From positions 124,001 through 188,000 of the forward strand of contig NZ_QAOH01000008.1 in the NCBI RefSeq assembly GCF_003050785.1: a stretch of 64,000 nt of DNA, read 5' to 3'. The position numbers and the translations under genes are program-made. This document shows, one piece after another, positions 48,552 through 57,899 of the stretch. The stretch's first letter is position 1. Each line of letters starts with the position of its first letter. Below the pieces are notes generated by a model, which was not told the origin of the DNA, searched no databases, and saw only the letters and a list, made by a program, of their open reading frames with translations. This DNA comes from Celeribacter persicus (GTDB lineage Bacteria > Pseudomonadota > Alphaproteobacteria > Rhodobacterales > Rhodobacteraceae).

Positions 48552-48863
48552 GGCCTTTCTCTGTCATCAGATTGTTACATTGAGGCTAAGAGCGTTTTGT
48601 GAGTCTGGCAAGAATTTTGTATATACGTTCGATATACTTTTTTTTGAGGTGACCTGTTTTCGGGATTGAGCCGGGGCATTGGCCGAGAGCGATCCCGGTC
48701 TGATGCCGGATCGCCGCTACGTGTAAGAGAGGGGCCGATCAGGGAAACGCATGTAAGAGACGCGCGGTATAAATTTTGCCACAGTGTGCGTTGCAATAAG
48801 CCTTTGATGACAAAGAAAAAGCGGACCCGAAGGTCCGCTTTCAAGAAACCGATGTGGCGGTAA
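48552..48863. other. Intergenic region upstream of the small exported protein
   Basis: 312 bases. It contains an AT-rich palindrome GTATAT (48619-48624)/ATATAC (48632-48637), two direct repeats TGTAAGAGA exactly 30 bases apart (48722-48730 and 48752-48760), a TATAAA (48768-48773) and then the cobS terminator. No open frame is convincing. Confidence 0.5.
48811..48841 (-). terminator. Intrinsic terminator after cobS
   Basis: GCGGACC (48821-48827), loop CGAA, GGTCCGC (48832-48838), with AAA/TTT extending the stem. On the minus strand it runs into TTTTTCTTTG. It lies 22 bases after the cobS stop. Confidence 0.8.
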
Positions 48864-49853
48864 TTATCCGGCCAGAGAGACCGCCGACTCGGGCAGTTCC
48901 TCGTCGAAACAGCGCTGGTAGAACTCGGCCACGGTCTGACGCTCCAGCTCGTCGCATTTGTTGAGGAAGGTCAGGCGGAAGGCATAGCCGATGTTGCGGA
49001 AAATCTCCGCGTTCTGCGCCCAGGTGATCACGGTCCGCGGGCTCATGACGGTCGACAGATCGCCGTTCATGAAGGCGGTGCGGGTGAGATCGGCGACGGC
49101 AACCATCTGGTTGATCTGCTTGCGGCCCTTCTCATTGTTGTAATGTGGCGCTTTGGACAGGACGATGGCGGCCTCGGCATCATGGCTCAGGTAGTTGAGT
49201 GTGGCCACGAGGGACCAACGGTCCATCTGCGCCTGGTTGATCTGTTGCGTGCCGTGGTAAAGCCCGGTGGTATCGCCCAGACCCACGGTGTTGGCGGTGG
49301 CGAACAGCCGGAAATAGGGGTTCGGCGTGATCACCTCGTTCTGGTCGAGAAGCGTCAGCTTGCCGTCCGCTTCCAGAACGCGCTGGATCACGAACATCAC
49401 ATCCGCGCGGCCTGCATCGTATTCGTCGAACACGATGGCGCAAGGGTTGCGCAGCGCCCAGGGCAGGATGCCTTCCTGAAACACGGTGATCTGCTTGCCG
49501 TCGACGAGCTTGATCGCGTCTTTCCCGATCAGGTCGATCCGGGAGATATGGCTGTCGAGGTTGACGCGCACGGAGGGCCAGTTGAGGCGCGCGGCCACCT
49601 GTTCGATATGGGTGGATTTGCCGGTGCCGTGATAGCCCTGGATCATCACGCGACGGTTGTGGGAGAACCCCGCAAGGATCGCCAGTGTGGTGTCCGGGTC
49701 GAATTTATAGGTCGGGTCAAGCTCGGGGACGCGATCGGTGGGCTCGGCGAAGCCTTTGACGGTCATATCGGTGTCGATGCCAAAGACATCGCGAACGGAA
49801 ATGACTTCGGTGGGTTTTGCGGTCGCGTCCATGATCTTGCCCATTCGTTTCAT
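48864..49853 (-). CDS. cobS: Aerobic cobaltochelatase AAA+ subunit CobS
   Basis: 329 residues. Walker [10 protein letters not shown] (73-81) and Walker [11 protein letters not shown] (about 139-148) lie in a MoxR-like AAA+ core; [12 protein letters not shown] near the N-terminus is typical of CobS. ATP hydrolysis drives cobalt insertion with CobN/CobT. In-frame ATGs at 49844 and 49832 are alternative starts; none has a strong ribosome binding site. Confidence 0.95.
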   Translation of the reverse strand: MKRMGKIMDATAKPTEVISVRDVFGIDTDMTVKGFAEPTDRVPELDPTYKFDPDTTLAILAGFSHNRRVMIQGYHGTGKSTHIEQVAARLNWPSVRVNLDSHISRIDLIGKDAIKLVDGKQITVFQEGILPWALRNPCAIVFDEYDAGRADVMFVIQRVLEADGKLTLLDQNEVITPNPYFRLFATANTVGLGDTTGLYHGTQQINQAQMDRWSLVATLNYLSHDAEAAIVLSKAPHYNNEKGRKQINQMVAVADLTRTAFMNGDLSTVMSPRTVITWAQNAEIFRNIGYAFRLTFLNKCDELERQTVAEFYQRCFDEELPESAVSLAG

Positions 49854-50054
49854 CGGGTTTCATTTCTTAACTGACTTCGTGCCCTATCGGGACGGCAGGT
49901 GCAAGGGGCAGTCCGCCGCATATCCGGTGCAATCCCTGTGCACAACCTCACGCCAGTGTGAGTGGTTGTGAAGACGGAGCGTGATCCGGGACCGGTTTCC
50001 CGCCGTAGCCTTCATAACCTCGACACTGGGTCGGGGCATAAAGGGAGAGACCTT

Positions 50055-50612
50055 ATGAAACGCACTATCCTTGCCGCCGCAACCGCAACGCTTCTTGCGA
50101 CCACGGCCTTTGCCGCCGACACGATGAAAAACCCGATGGTCGGGGGCGCGGAGATGTATGCCGACAAGACCATCGTCGAAAATGCCGTGAATTCCGCCGA
50201 TCACACGACGCTTGTGGCCGCCGTGCAGGCGGCCGGTCTCGTCGAGACCCTGTCGGGAGAAGGGCCCTTCACCGTTTTCGCGCCGACCAACGCGGCCTTT
50301 GCGATGCTGCCTGAGGGTACGGTCGAGACGCTCCTGAAACCGGAGAACAAGGATCAGTTGACCAAGATCCTGACCTGCCATGTGGTGGCCGCAGATGTGA
50401 TGTCCGAAGCTCTCGTCGGCATGATCGAAGACGATGGCGGCGTGCATGATGTGCCGACCGTGGGCGGTTGCACGCTCAAGGCCATGGTCAAGGACGGCAT
50501 GGTGATGATCGAGGATGAGCAGGGGAGCCTGGCCACGGTGACCATCGCCGATGTGGACCAGTCGAATGGCGTGATCCATGTGATCGACAAGGTTCTTCTC
50601 CCGGCGATGTAA
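50055..50612 (+). CDS. Secreted fasciclin (FAS1) domain protein
   Basis: 185 residues with a signal peptide (about 1-21, ending TTAFAA). One FAS1 domain fills the rest: [31 protein letters not shown] is reduced here to its core [13 protein letters not shown], and the H2 end reads [16 protein letters not shown]1 proteins mediate adhesion or surface interactions. ATG 50055 follows GGGAGAG. A strong terminator ends the unit. Confidence 0.92.
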   Translation: MKRTILAAATATLLATTAFAADTMKNPMVGGAEMYADKTIVENAVNSADHTTLVAAVQAAGLVETLSGEGPFTVFAPTNAAFAMLPEGTVETLLKPENKDQLTKILTCHVVAADVMSEALVGMIEDDGGVHDVPTVGGCTLKAMVKDGMVMIEDEQGSLATVTIADVDQSNGVIHVIDKVLLPAM

Positions 50613-50638
50613 GGTCCGGAAGGTTGAAGAGATCGGGC

Positions 50639-50669
50639 GGGGCGCTTCATTGAGGCGCCCCGTTTTTTT
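50639..50669 (+). terminator. Intrinsic terminator after the fasciclin gene
   Basis: GGGGCGC (50639-50645) pairs with GCGCCCC (50655-50661), followed by G and seven T. Confidence 0.88.
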
Positions 50670-50745
50670 GCGATCTCCGCCTTGGCCCGGAGGCCGGTCG
50701 CGTCTAGATTGCTCCACACATAAAGTTTTAAGCGGGGACAATAAT

Positions 50746-51717
50746 ATGAGTGGCCTTCTGGCTCTTCTGGACGATGTCGCGGGGATCGCGAAAGTGGCGG
50801 CGGCGCAGGTCGATGACGTGGCCGGGCAGGCGGCGAAGGCTTCGGCCAAGGCGGCGGGCGCGGTGATCGACGATGCGGCTGTGACGCCGAAATACCTCCA
50901 CGGTTTTGCCCCCGCGCGCGAGTTGCCCATCGTCGGCAAGATCGCCCTCGGCTCGATCCGCAACAAGCTCGTGATCCTTTTGCCGCTGGCGCTTCTGTTG
51001 TCGAGTTTTGCCCCTTGGCTAATCACGCCCCTGTTGATGCTCGGCGGCTCGTATCTGTGTTTCGAAGGTGCGGAAAAGGTCTATCACCTGTTCAAACCGC
51101 ACACGCCCCATGCCGACGGGCAGGTGCTCAATGGCGACCCGTCCCATCTTGAGGAACAGAAGGTCGCGGGGGCGGTGAAGACCGATTTCATCCTTTCGGC
51201 GGAAATCATGACCATCATCCTCGCGGCCCTGGATCCGGGTCAGTCGATCTGGTTCGAAGCCGGGGCGCTCGCGCTTGCGGGGATCATCATCACCGCCGTT
51301 GTCTATGGCGGTGTGGCGCTGATCGTGAAGGCGGACGATTTCGGACTCTGGCTCAGCCGTGTCGGACGGCTTTCCACCACCCGCGCCTTGGGTCGGGGGA
51401 TCGTGAAATTCATGCCGCTCTTCATGAAGCTTCTGATGATCGTCGGCACGGCGGCGATGATCTGGGTCGGTGGCTCCATCGTGATCCACGGGCTGCACGA
51501 ACTTGGCATGCATCATCCCTATGAAGACATTCACCATCTGGCCGAGGGCGCAGCCCGGATAATCGGCTCCGCCACCGGCTTTGTCAGTTGGTTCGTGACC
51601 GCCTTTTTCGATGGTATCTTCGGACTGATCTACGGGCTGATCCTGATCCCCATCGTGGCGAAGCTGATCAATCCGCTGATCCGGGCCGTGACCGGTAAAA
51701 CATCGAAAGCGCATTGA
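50746..51717 (+). CDS. DUF808 (YedI-like) membrane protein
   Basis: 323 residues starting MSGLLALLDDVAGIAKVAA, the standard DUF808 opening. KYLHGFAPARELPIVGKIALGS and PHADGQ/EQKVAGAVKTDFILS are further family features. Four to six membrane segments. Function is unknown. The stop codon is part of a GAGTATTT motif and a nested inverted-repeat region follows. Confidence 0.9.
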   Translation: MSGLLALLDDVAGIAKVAAAQVDDVAGQAAKASAKAAGAVIDDAAVTPKYLHGFAPARELPIVGKIALGSIRNKLVILLPLALLLSSFAPWLITPLLMLGGSYLCFEGAEKVYHLFKPHTPHADGQVLNGDPSHLEEQKVAGAVKTDFILSAEIMTIILAALDPGQSIWFEAGALALAGIIITAVVYGGVALIVKADDFGLWLSRVGRLSTTRALGRGIVKFMPLFMKLLMIVGTAAMIWVGGSIVIHGLHELGMHHPYEDIHHLAEGAARIIGSATGFVSWFVTAFFDGIFGLIYGLILIPIVAKLINPLIRAVTGKTSKAH

Positions 51718-51838
51718 GTATTTAAAGCGTTTTGCTTTTTATCTGAGACAGGGAAAAAGCAAAACGCAGTGCCTCGTATAAGCGTTGCGAGCGCTTCACA
51801 TTAAATCTGTGATTCAGATTTTATGCGAAACGCTTTAG
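51716..51838. repeat. Nested inverted-repeat element after the DUF808 gene
   Basis: GCGTTTTGCTTTTT (51727-51740) pairs perfectly with 51754-51767 around a 13-base loop. Two smaller palindromes follow: AAGCG (51780-51784)/CGCTT (51792-51796) and AAATCTG (51803-51809)/CAGATTT (51815-51821). The outer ends, TAAAGCGTTTTGC (51723-51735) and GCGAAACGCTTTAG (51825-51838), are near-complementary, so the whole 115 bases could fold as one cruciform. It begins with GAGTATTT (51716-51723). Confidence 0.6.
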
Positions 51839-51890
51839 CCCATCAGAAAGCCGAAACTCCTGAGCTGATGTAATGGTTTTCCGATGGCTC

Positions 51891-51925
51891 AAATACTCAA
51901 AAAGCCCCGCCTTGGCGGGGCTTTT
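51891..51925. terminator. Bidirectional terminator between DUF808 and the J-domain gene
   Basis: AAGCCCCGC pairs with GCGGGGCTT (51902-51923) with A- and T-runs on both sides, so it can end transcripts from both directions. GAGTATTT lies on the minus strand at 51891-51898, directly after the minus-strand T run. Confidence 0.85.
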
Positions 51926-51945
51926 CATACTCTGAAACAGATGGC

Positions 51946-52581
51946 TCACTTGAACCAGCGGCTGTCCTTGAGCTGATCCCAGGCCCAGACCACCTGTTGC
52001 AACTGCTCTTCCTGCGAGCGGTCGCCGCCGTTCACATCCGGGTGCAGGATCTTGATCAGCGACTTGTACTGTTTCTTGATTTCCGCCTTGGTCCAGTGGT
52101 CCTTGGCTTCGAGAATGTCGATGGCCTGACGCTCCACCGGCGGCAGCTTGCGGGTCGGTGCGCTGGGGTCGGTCTTGCCGGGGTTGCGCGTGGCGTTGTC
52201 GCCCAGAACCTCATGCGCGTCGTCGATGCCGAGCCGTTCCCAGGCCCTCTGTTCCACTGATTTACGTCCGAAGGGCTGGGTCGGGCGGTCGCCCGTCTGC
52301 GACGACTTGTAGGCCGCGTCCATTTCCTCTTCGGTGGCGTTGGTGAAGAAATTCCACTTCAGGTTATATTCGCGGACGTGTTCCTTGCAGAACCATTTGT
52401 ACTCATCCAGATGATCCGGCGAGCGCGGTGCGCGATATTGACCGGGCTCGTTGCAGCCCTCCCACTCGCATTTGCGTTTCGAGGTCTCGAACGCGCCAGA
52501 CATGCCGCGCCGTCCTCCGCGCTTGTTCTTTTTCGCGGAAGATACCGACATATCAAAACCGAAAGGATCTTTTTTATCCAT
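51946..52581 (-). CDS. J-domain protein with N-terminal Cys/His cluster
   Basis: 211 residues from ATG 52581 (GAGG upstream). The C-terminal third is a J domain with the HPD motif (KSLIKILHPDVNGGDRS), expected to stimulate an Hsp70. The N-terminal part has CEWEGCNEPG and WFCKEH, a pattern able to bind zinc. DnaJ's G/F and zinc-repeat regions are missing, so this is a type III J protein. The bolA gene starts 70 bases away on the other strand. Confidence 0.88.
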   Translation of the reverse strand: MDKKDPFGFDMSVSSAKKNKRGGRRGMSGAFETSKRKCEWEGCNEPGQYRAPRSPDHLDEYKWFCKEHVREYNLKWNFFTNATEEEMDAAYKSSQTGDRPTQPFGRKSVEQRAWERLGIDDAHEVLGDNATRNPGKTDPSAPTRKLPPVERQAIDILEAKDHWTKAEIKKQYKSLIKILHPDVNGGDRSQEEQLQQVVWAWDQLKDSRWFK

Positions 52582-52650
52582 CTGCCTCAACCTTTTCGAC
52601 TCGGACGCAAGACTTTAGATGAGAAAGGCAAAATGGGAAAGGGGCAGAGG

Positions 52651-52908
52651 ATGAAGATTGCCGATCAGATGCGTGACCGCCTTGAGGAGGCCTTTGCGCC
52701 CCGTGTGTTGGAAGTCGTGGACGACAGCGCCCGCCATGCCGGGCATGCGGGTGTCGAAGGAACATCGGGGGAGACGCATTTCAACGTGAAGATCCGCGCC
52801 GAAGCCTTCGCCGGTCAGTCCCGTGTGGCGCGTCATCGCATGGTGCACAGGGCGCTGGGCGATTTGGTGCCGCGCATTCACGCTTTGGCGCTCGATCTCG
52901 ATGTCTGA
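52651..52908 (+). CDS. BolA family protein
   Basis: 85 residues from ATG 52651, preceded by a purine-rich ribosome binding site; an in-frame ATG at 52633 would add six residues. The BolA core reads SARHAGHAGVEGTSGETHFNVKI and ends with RHRMVHRALGDLV. BolA proteins pair with monothiol glutaredoxins in Fe-S cluster and iron regulation. Confidence 0.92.
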   Translation: MKIADQMRDRLEEAFAPRVLEVVDDSARHAGHAGVEGTSGETHFNVKIRAEAFAGQSRVARHRMVHRALGDLVPRIHALALDLDV

Positions 52909-52920
52909 TCCGAAACCGGA

Positions 52921-53373
52921 TCAGGACTCCCGGTCTTCCGCGATTTCCTCGGCCACATCCGGCGAGACCTTGCGTGCGGTGGCCCCGGCGCCTTTTTCCA
53001 CCTTGGCGGGGAAGGGCACGGCGGGCGGCGGTGTGTCCCGGTCGGCCACAGGCGACCGGCGTGTGGGTTTGCTTTCGACCTCATCGGCGATCTCTTCCGT
53101 TTCCGGATAGGCGTTGAAGACCCGGCTGACCTGTGCCGCATCCATCTCCCGGCGGAACACCAGAACCGTGTGATAATTCACGGTTTTCGAGGTGATCCCG
53201 GCGCGCTCTTCCATCGGTACGAGATCGGCGCGCAAGTACTCCCAGCCTTCCGCGCCCTTTTCGTTGAGCAGGCTCTGCATGGCCTGTGCGATGCGCGCTT
53301 CCGGGGTTTTCGCGCCCTTGCTTTTCTCGCCTTTGCGGGGGGCGGGCACGGTCAGATATTCGTAACGGGGCAT
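52921..53373 (-). CDS. DUF4177 domain protein
   Basis: 150 residues from ATG 53373 (GGAGAC upstream). Residues 1-75 match DUF4177 (RYEYLTVPAP, LLNEKGAEGWEYLRADLVP, VFRRE). The remaining half is low-complexity and charged. The function is unknown. It converges with bolA, 12 bases apart. Confidence 0.8.
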   Translation of the reverse strand: MPRYEYLTVPAPRKGEKSKGAKTPEARIAQAMQSLLNEKGAEGWEYLRADLVPMEERAGITSKTVNYHTVLVFRREMDAAQVSRVFNAYPETEEIADEVESKPTRRSPVADRDTPPPAVPFPAKVEKGAGATARKVSPDVAEEIAEDRES

Positions 53374-53529
53374 CGCGGTCTCCTTGCCTTTGGTGGCAAG
53401 GTTTAGCGGCTCGGGAACGGCGGTCAAGCACCCTGAGCGGCGGGGCGCCTATTCGGTCAGGAATGTACCATACTCCGGCATCTCCGCCGCGACGCTCCCG
53501 ACATCGCTATCATGACGGAAGATTGCCGG

Positions 53530-54015
53530 TTACGCCGCCTTGTTCGCCAGCGAAATGGCGCGGCCTGCCTGAGCCGGGCGGGGCAGGGTGGCGTGCGCCC
53601 GTTTCAATGCGGCGAGTTTGTCCGCGATCTCCGGCGGGAAGGGCACCACACGCGGCCCCGACATATCAATATGCAGCAAAAGCTCCTCGGCGGTGGCGGC
53701 GATCCAGCCGTCCTCGTGATGGATTTCGTGGAACATCACCATGCGTTTGGCGTCGAACTCCAGAAGCTGTGTGTGCACCCGCACCCGGTCGCCGAGTTTC
53801 AACTCGCGCTTGTAGCAGATATGCACTTCCGCCGTGTAACTGGTGTGGCGCTCCGCCTTGGCGTAGGTCTCGCCCAGCCCCAGAAGCGGGTACAACTGAT
53901 CGCCGCCCTGATCCATGATCACGGCGTAATAGGCCATGTTGATGTGACCGTTATAATCCACCCAATCGGGGCGAACGTCGATGAGCGAGGAAATATGCGG
54001 GGCGGGGAGTGTCAT
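53530..54015 (-). CDS. Acyl-CoA thioesterase, hotdog fold
   Basis: 161 residues. The 4HBT-type active-site segment is VDYNGHINMAYY (Asp20). HICYKRELKLGDRVRVHTQL and MFHEIHHEDG complete the fold. It resembles the thioesterases linked with carnitine and betaine metabolism, but no such genes are adjacent, so the substrate is open. It is transcribed in the same direction as gatB and lies downstream of it. Confidence 0.85.
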   Translation of the reverse strand: MTLPAPHISSLIDVRPDWVDYNGHINMAYYAVIMDQGGDQLYPLLGLGETYAKAERHTSYTAEVHICYKRELKLGDRVRVHTQLLEFDAKRMVMFHEIHHEDGWIAATAEELLLHIDMSGPRVVPFPPEIADKLAALKRAHATLPRPAQAGRAISLANKAA

Positions 54016-54032
54016 CTTGTGCTCCTGACATG

Positions 54033-54060
54033 AAAAAGCCGCCTTGAGCGGCGGCTTTTC
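54033..54060. terminator. Terminator between gatB and the thioesterase gene
   Basis: GCCGCC (54038-54043) pairs with GGCGGC (54050-54055), flanked by A5 and T4. On the minus strand the run after the stem is TTTTT, ending gatB transcription. Confidence 0.85.
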
Positions 54061-54075
54061 GTGTTTGGGATGGGC

Positions 54076-55593
54076 TCAGAGACCCAGCTTGGCCTTGACC
54101 AACTCGTCTACCGCTTTTGGGTTGGCCTTGCCGCCGGTGGCTTTCATCACCTGACCGACGAACCAGCCCGCGAGTTTCGGGTTGGCTTGGGCTTTCTCGA
54201 CCTGCGCCGGGTTGGCGGCGATGATCTCATCCACGGCGGCCTCGATTGCGCCGGTGTCCGTCACCTGTTTCATGCCGCGCGCTTCGACGATCTCGGCGGG
54301 GTTGCCGCCCTCGGTGTAGACGATCTCGAAGAGGTCTTTCGCGATCTTGCCGGAGATCGTATCCGCCTTGATCAGCTTGACGATCTCGCCGAGTTGCTCG
54401 GGGGAAACCGGGCTCTCGGAAATATCCGTGTCGTCTTTCTTGAGGCGGCCGAAGAGTTCGTTGATCACCCAGTTGGCCGACAGCTTGCCGTCTTCGCCCA
54501 CGGCCACGACCTTCTCGAAGAAGTCCGCGTTTACCGTGTCGGCGGTCAGTACGCCCGCGTCATATTCCGACAGACCGAAGTCTTTGACGAACCGCGCCTT
54601 TTTTTCATCCGGAAGTTCCGGCAGAGATTTCGCGATGTCATCGACCCACGCCTGTTCGATTTCCAGCGGCAGAAGATCGGGACAGGGGAAATAGCGGTAG
54701 TCATGCGCCTCTTCTTTCGAGCGCATGGAACGGGTCTCGCCCTTCACCGCATCGTAGAGGCGGGTTTCCTGATCGACCGTGCCGCCGTCTTCGAGAATGG
54801 CGATCTGGCGACGCGCCTCGTACTCGATGGCCTGCTGAATGAAGCGGGTCGAGTTCATGTTCTTGATCTCGCAGCGGGTGCCGAGATGGGAGAAATCCTG
54901 CGTTTCCTGATATTTCTCGTACTGCCCCGGACGACACACAGACACGTTCACGTCGGCGCGCAGGTTGCCGTTTTGCATGTTGCCATCACAAGTGCCGAGA
55001 TAGCGCAAAATTTGGCGTAGTTTCAGCACGTAAGCGGCGGCTTCTTCCGGGCCGCGAATGTCCGGGCGCGAGACGATTTCCATCAGCGCCACGCCCGTGC
55101 GGTTCAGGTCCACGAAGGACATCGTCGGGTCCATATCGTGAATGGACTTGCCCGCGTCCTGTTCGAGGTGAATGCGCTCGATCCGCACACGGCGCGCCAC
55201 GCCGGGCTCCATATCGACGATCACTTCGCCCTCTCCCACGATCGGGTGATAGAGCTGGGAAATCTGATAGCCCTGCGGCAGGTCGGGGTAGAAATAGTTC
55301 TTGCGATCAAAAGCCGAGAACAGGTTGATCTCCGCCTTGAGACCGAGCCCGGTGCGCACCGCCTGTTCGACGCAATATTCATTGATCACCGGCAGCATGC
55401 CCGGCATGGCCGCGTCCACGAAGGACACATGCGAATTTGGCTCCGCGCCGAACCCGGTGGAGGCGCCGGAAAACAGTTTGGCCTCGGAGCTGACCTGCGC
55501 GTGGATTTCCATCCCGATCACGAGTTCCCAGTCTTCTTTCGCACCGGAGATGACCTTCGGTTTCGGAGCGGAATATTCGAGATGATCCAGCAT
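54076..55593 (-). CDS. gatB: Aspartyl/glutamyl-tRNA amidotransferase subunit B
   Basis: 505 residues from ATG 55593 (AAAGGA seven bases upstream; an ATG two codons earlier is too close to it). [21 protein letters not shown] opens the catalytic cradle and [20 protein letters not shown] is the GatB signature; the C-terminal GatB/YqeY domain is complete. It converts Glu-tRNAGln (and Asp-tRNAAsn) to the amidated forms together with GatA and GatC, which are not encoded nearby. Confidence 0.97.
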   Translation of the reverse strand: MLDHLEYSAPKPKVISGAKEDWELVIGMEIHAQVSSEAKLFSGASTGFGAEPNSHVSFVDAAMPGMLPVINEYCVEQAVRTGLGLKAEINLFSAFDRKNYFYPDLPQGYQISQLYHPIVGEGEVIVDMEPGVARRVRIERIHLEQDAGKSIHDMDPTMSFVDLNRTGVALMEIVSRPDIRGPEEAAAYVLKLRQILRYLGTCDGNMQNGNLRADVNVSVCRPGQYEKYQETQDFSHLGTRCEIKNMNSTRFIQQAIEYEARRQIAILEDGGTVDQETRLYDAVKGETRSMRSKEEAHDYRYFPCPDLLPLEIEQAWVDDIAKSLPELPDEKKARFVKDFGLSEYDAGVLTADTVNADFFEKVVAVGEDGKLSANWVINELFGRLKKDDTDISESPVSPEQLGEIVKLIKADTISGKIAKDLFEIVYTEGGNPAEIVEARGMKQVTDTGAIEAAVDEIIAANPAQVEKAQANPKLAGWFVGQVMKATGGKANPKAVDELVKAKLGL

Positions 55594-55725
55594 GCGCATG
55601 TCCTTTAAAGCGAGGGCTCCCCGGCGTTCTAGGCGCTCTCTTGCCGGGGGGCAAGAGGGCGGCTTTGCAAACCGGACGCTCTGAGTCATATTGCCGGGCA
55701 GGGTAAAGCGAGTTTGAGGTTCCGC

Positions 55726-56487
55726 ATGCGGATGTCCAAATGGGTGGTGGCGCTAGTTCTGTGTCTGCCTTTTCTGGGGGCGGGGACGCGCGCCAGTGCG
55801 GAAGACGTGCCGGGGGGAGAACTGATCGAGAACCTGCCCGACCAGATCGCCTTTGCCCGTGCGCCCATGGAGGCAAGCCCCGTTCCCGCCCCGCGCCCCT
55901 ATGTGGTCCGCATGCCGAAACTGCGCTGGAAGAACCAGACGAAAGGCCCGGCCTGGACCCGCGCGGCGATGAAAGCGGTTCTGTCTCATGGGCAAGGGCT
56001 TGTGGATACCGTTCCGGCGGATATTGCCGCGTGGTGTCCGGGGTATGCCACGCAGGATGAAAACGGCCGCGCGGCCTTCTGGGCCGGTTTGCTTTCGACG
56101 CTCTCCTATCACGAAAGCACATGGCGCGAGACGGCGGTGGGCGGCGGCGGGCAGTGGTTCGGCCTCGTGCAAATCTCGCCTGCGACCGCGCGCCACTACA
56201 ATTGCCGGGCGGGCACCGGCGAGGCGCTGAAGGACGGGGGGAGCAATCTGTCCTGTGCGATCCGTATCATGAGCCGGACGGTGGCCCGCGACGGGGTGGT
56301 GAGCCGGGGCATGCGAGGCGTCGCTGCGGACTGGGGGCCGTTTCATTCCGAAATCAAGCGCAGCGATATGCAGCGCTGGGTGCGGGCGCAATCCTTTTGC
56401 CGTCCGGTGCTGAAAAGCTCGCCGCTGCCGCTGCCGCGCCCGGTGACCATCGCTGCGGAAGAAACCTTCCTCAGCCGACCTTTCTGA
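55726..56487 (+). CDS. Exported lytic transglycosylase-like (SLT) protein
   Basis: 253 residues from ATG 55726 (GAGG six bases upstream). A signal peptide (about 1-25, ASA/ED) precedes an SLT-like domain with catalytic Glu130 in SYHESTW and the following [16 protein letters not shown]. It would cleave peptidoglycan glycan strands. The gene converges with the Hint gene and overlaps its 3' end by 17 bases. Confidence 0.85.
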   Translation: MRMSKWVVALVLCLPFLGAGTRASAEDVPGGELIENLPDQIAFARAPMEASPVPAPRPYVVRMPKLRWKNQTKGPAWTRAAMKAVLSHGQGLVDTVPADIAAWCPGYATQDENGRAAFWAGLLSTLSYHESTWRETAVGGGGQWFGLVQISPATARHYNCRAGTGEALKDGGSNLSCAIRIMSRTVARDGVVSRGMRGVAADWGPFHSEIKRSDMQRWVRAQSFCRPVLKSSPLPLPRPVTIAAEETFLSRPF

Positions 56488-57616
56488 GCGCCTGCGCCTC
56501 CCAGGCTTTCAACTCGTAGCGCGACAGCGCGGCCTGGCGGGTTTCCAGCTCCGGGAACAGGGTCAGAATTTCGGCCCGCGCCGCCGCGTCCACCGCCTTG
56601 AGTGCCTCGCATCCCGGATGGAGACTTTCGGTCGGGCAGGTTTCGGCGAAAATGATCTCGTGGCGGTCGAGCAGAAGGTGGAAGTAATCGACATGACCGC
56701 CTTGGACGCGCCTGATGGTGTCGTCATTCACCAGATGTTTGGCCGCCACCAGCACATCGCGCTCGCCGAACAGCATTTCGGCCATGGGGCCGCGGATCAG
56801 CATGCGGTGGTTCGGGCTGACGGTGAGATCGCGCAGGTTGCCGAGTGTCCCCGCCTTGATCCGGATCGACGCCAGTGCGCCCTCCGCCGCCACCCGGCGC
56901 GATCCGATCCAGCGGATTTCCTGTGGCCCGTGATCGAGCGTGTGCACCCGGTCGCCGACCCGCAATGTTTCGATGAAACGCGGTCCCTCGGGCGTGTCGA
57001 TCAGGGTGCCGCGTGCGAAACAGACGGCGGATGCGATTTCCGCTTCCGCGAAGGTGTTGTTCTCGTCGACTTCGAAAACGCCGTCGCCTTCCTCTTCGGC
57101 ATCAATCGTTCCGTCGCCATTGTAATCGTTGTCGTTTTCATGACTGAGCCAGATCGGAAATGCGTCCTGAATATCGACTCCCGGCGTGATGAAAAGCGCC
57201 GAGAGGTTGGGCGCGTTCGGATCGTCCGAGGTGAAATTCGAGGCGCTGAAATAGAGGTAATTGTCGCCCATGTGATGAACGGAGGTGTTGATGTCCTGAC
57301 CGTTGTCGTTCGAGCCGCCACCCCACCACCAGTGACCGCCGCCGCTCGACTGATAGTCATAGTCGTAAAGCACCTCGCCGTTCACATAATCGGCTGCATT
57401 GGCATAGACGGTGATGCCCGTCACCTCACTCGCGTTGGTCAACACGCCATCATGCACATTCTCGATCGTGAACACCACAACCGCATCATCGTTGAAAACA
57501 CTGGTGCCGCCGGTCAGATAAGCGCCGTCATTTTCGTCGCCGCGTGGATCGTAAGACTGTCCCACTGGATTGTTTACGATGGAGGAGCCCATCACGATGA
57601 GTTCTTCTGTCGGCAT
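56471..57616 (-). CDS. Hint (Hedgehog/intein) domain protein
   Basis: 381 residues from ATG 57616; an ATG at 57592 is possible. Residues 1-198 form a Gly/Asp/Asn-rich N-terminal part with an EF-hand-like DYNGDGTIDAEEE (about 164-176). The Hint domain begins with catalytic-type Cys199 (CFARGTLIDTPEGPRFIETL) and includes VSPNHRMLIRG and FAETCPTESLHPG. Such proteins are frequent in roseobacters and may be secreted and self-processed. The 3' end overlaps the transglycosylase gene. Confidence 0.88.
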   Translation of the reverse strand: MPTEELIVMGSSIVNNPVGQSYDPRGDENDGAYLTGGTSVFNDDAVVVFTIENVHDGVLTNASEVTGITVYANAADYVNGEVLYDYDYQSSGGGHWWWGGGSNDNGQDINTSVHHMGDNYLYFSASNFTSDDPNAPNLSALFITPGVDIQDAFPIWLSHENDNDYNGDGTIDAEEEGDGVFEVDENNTFAEAEIASAVCFARGTLIDTPEGPRFIETLRVGDRVHTLDHGPQEIRWIGSRRVAAEGALASIRIKAGTLGNLRDLTVSPNHRMLIRGPMAEMLFGERDVLVAAKHLVNDDTIRRVQGGHVDYFHLLLDRHEIIFAETCPTESLHPGCEALKAVDAAARAEILTLFPELETRQAALSRYELKAWEAQALRKVG

Positions 57617-57899
57617 TGCTGCTCTGCCCGTATGTTGTCGGGGACTGTGCCCCGGTCTGCCTCGATGCGCCTTTGCGATCTCCCGCCCTTCGGGCTTCGG
57701 TCGCGTTTTCGGTCGCTTGCGTTTTGCTCCGGTCGGTGTTCTTGTCTGGCCCGATCCGTGGCATGACGCTTTGGGCCGAGTTTCCGGGCAGAGGGCCTTT
57801 CTGTCCAGTGTTTTCTGGGATTTGCGAAAAAGCGTCGCCCTTTGTGTCGCCACGGCACCGTTTGGCCTGAAAAAGGTTTGCTGGGAAAAGGAGGTTCTC

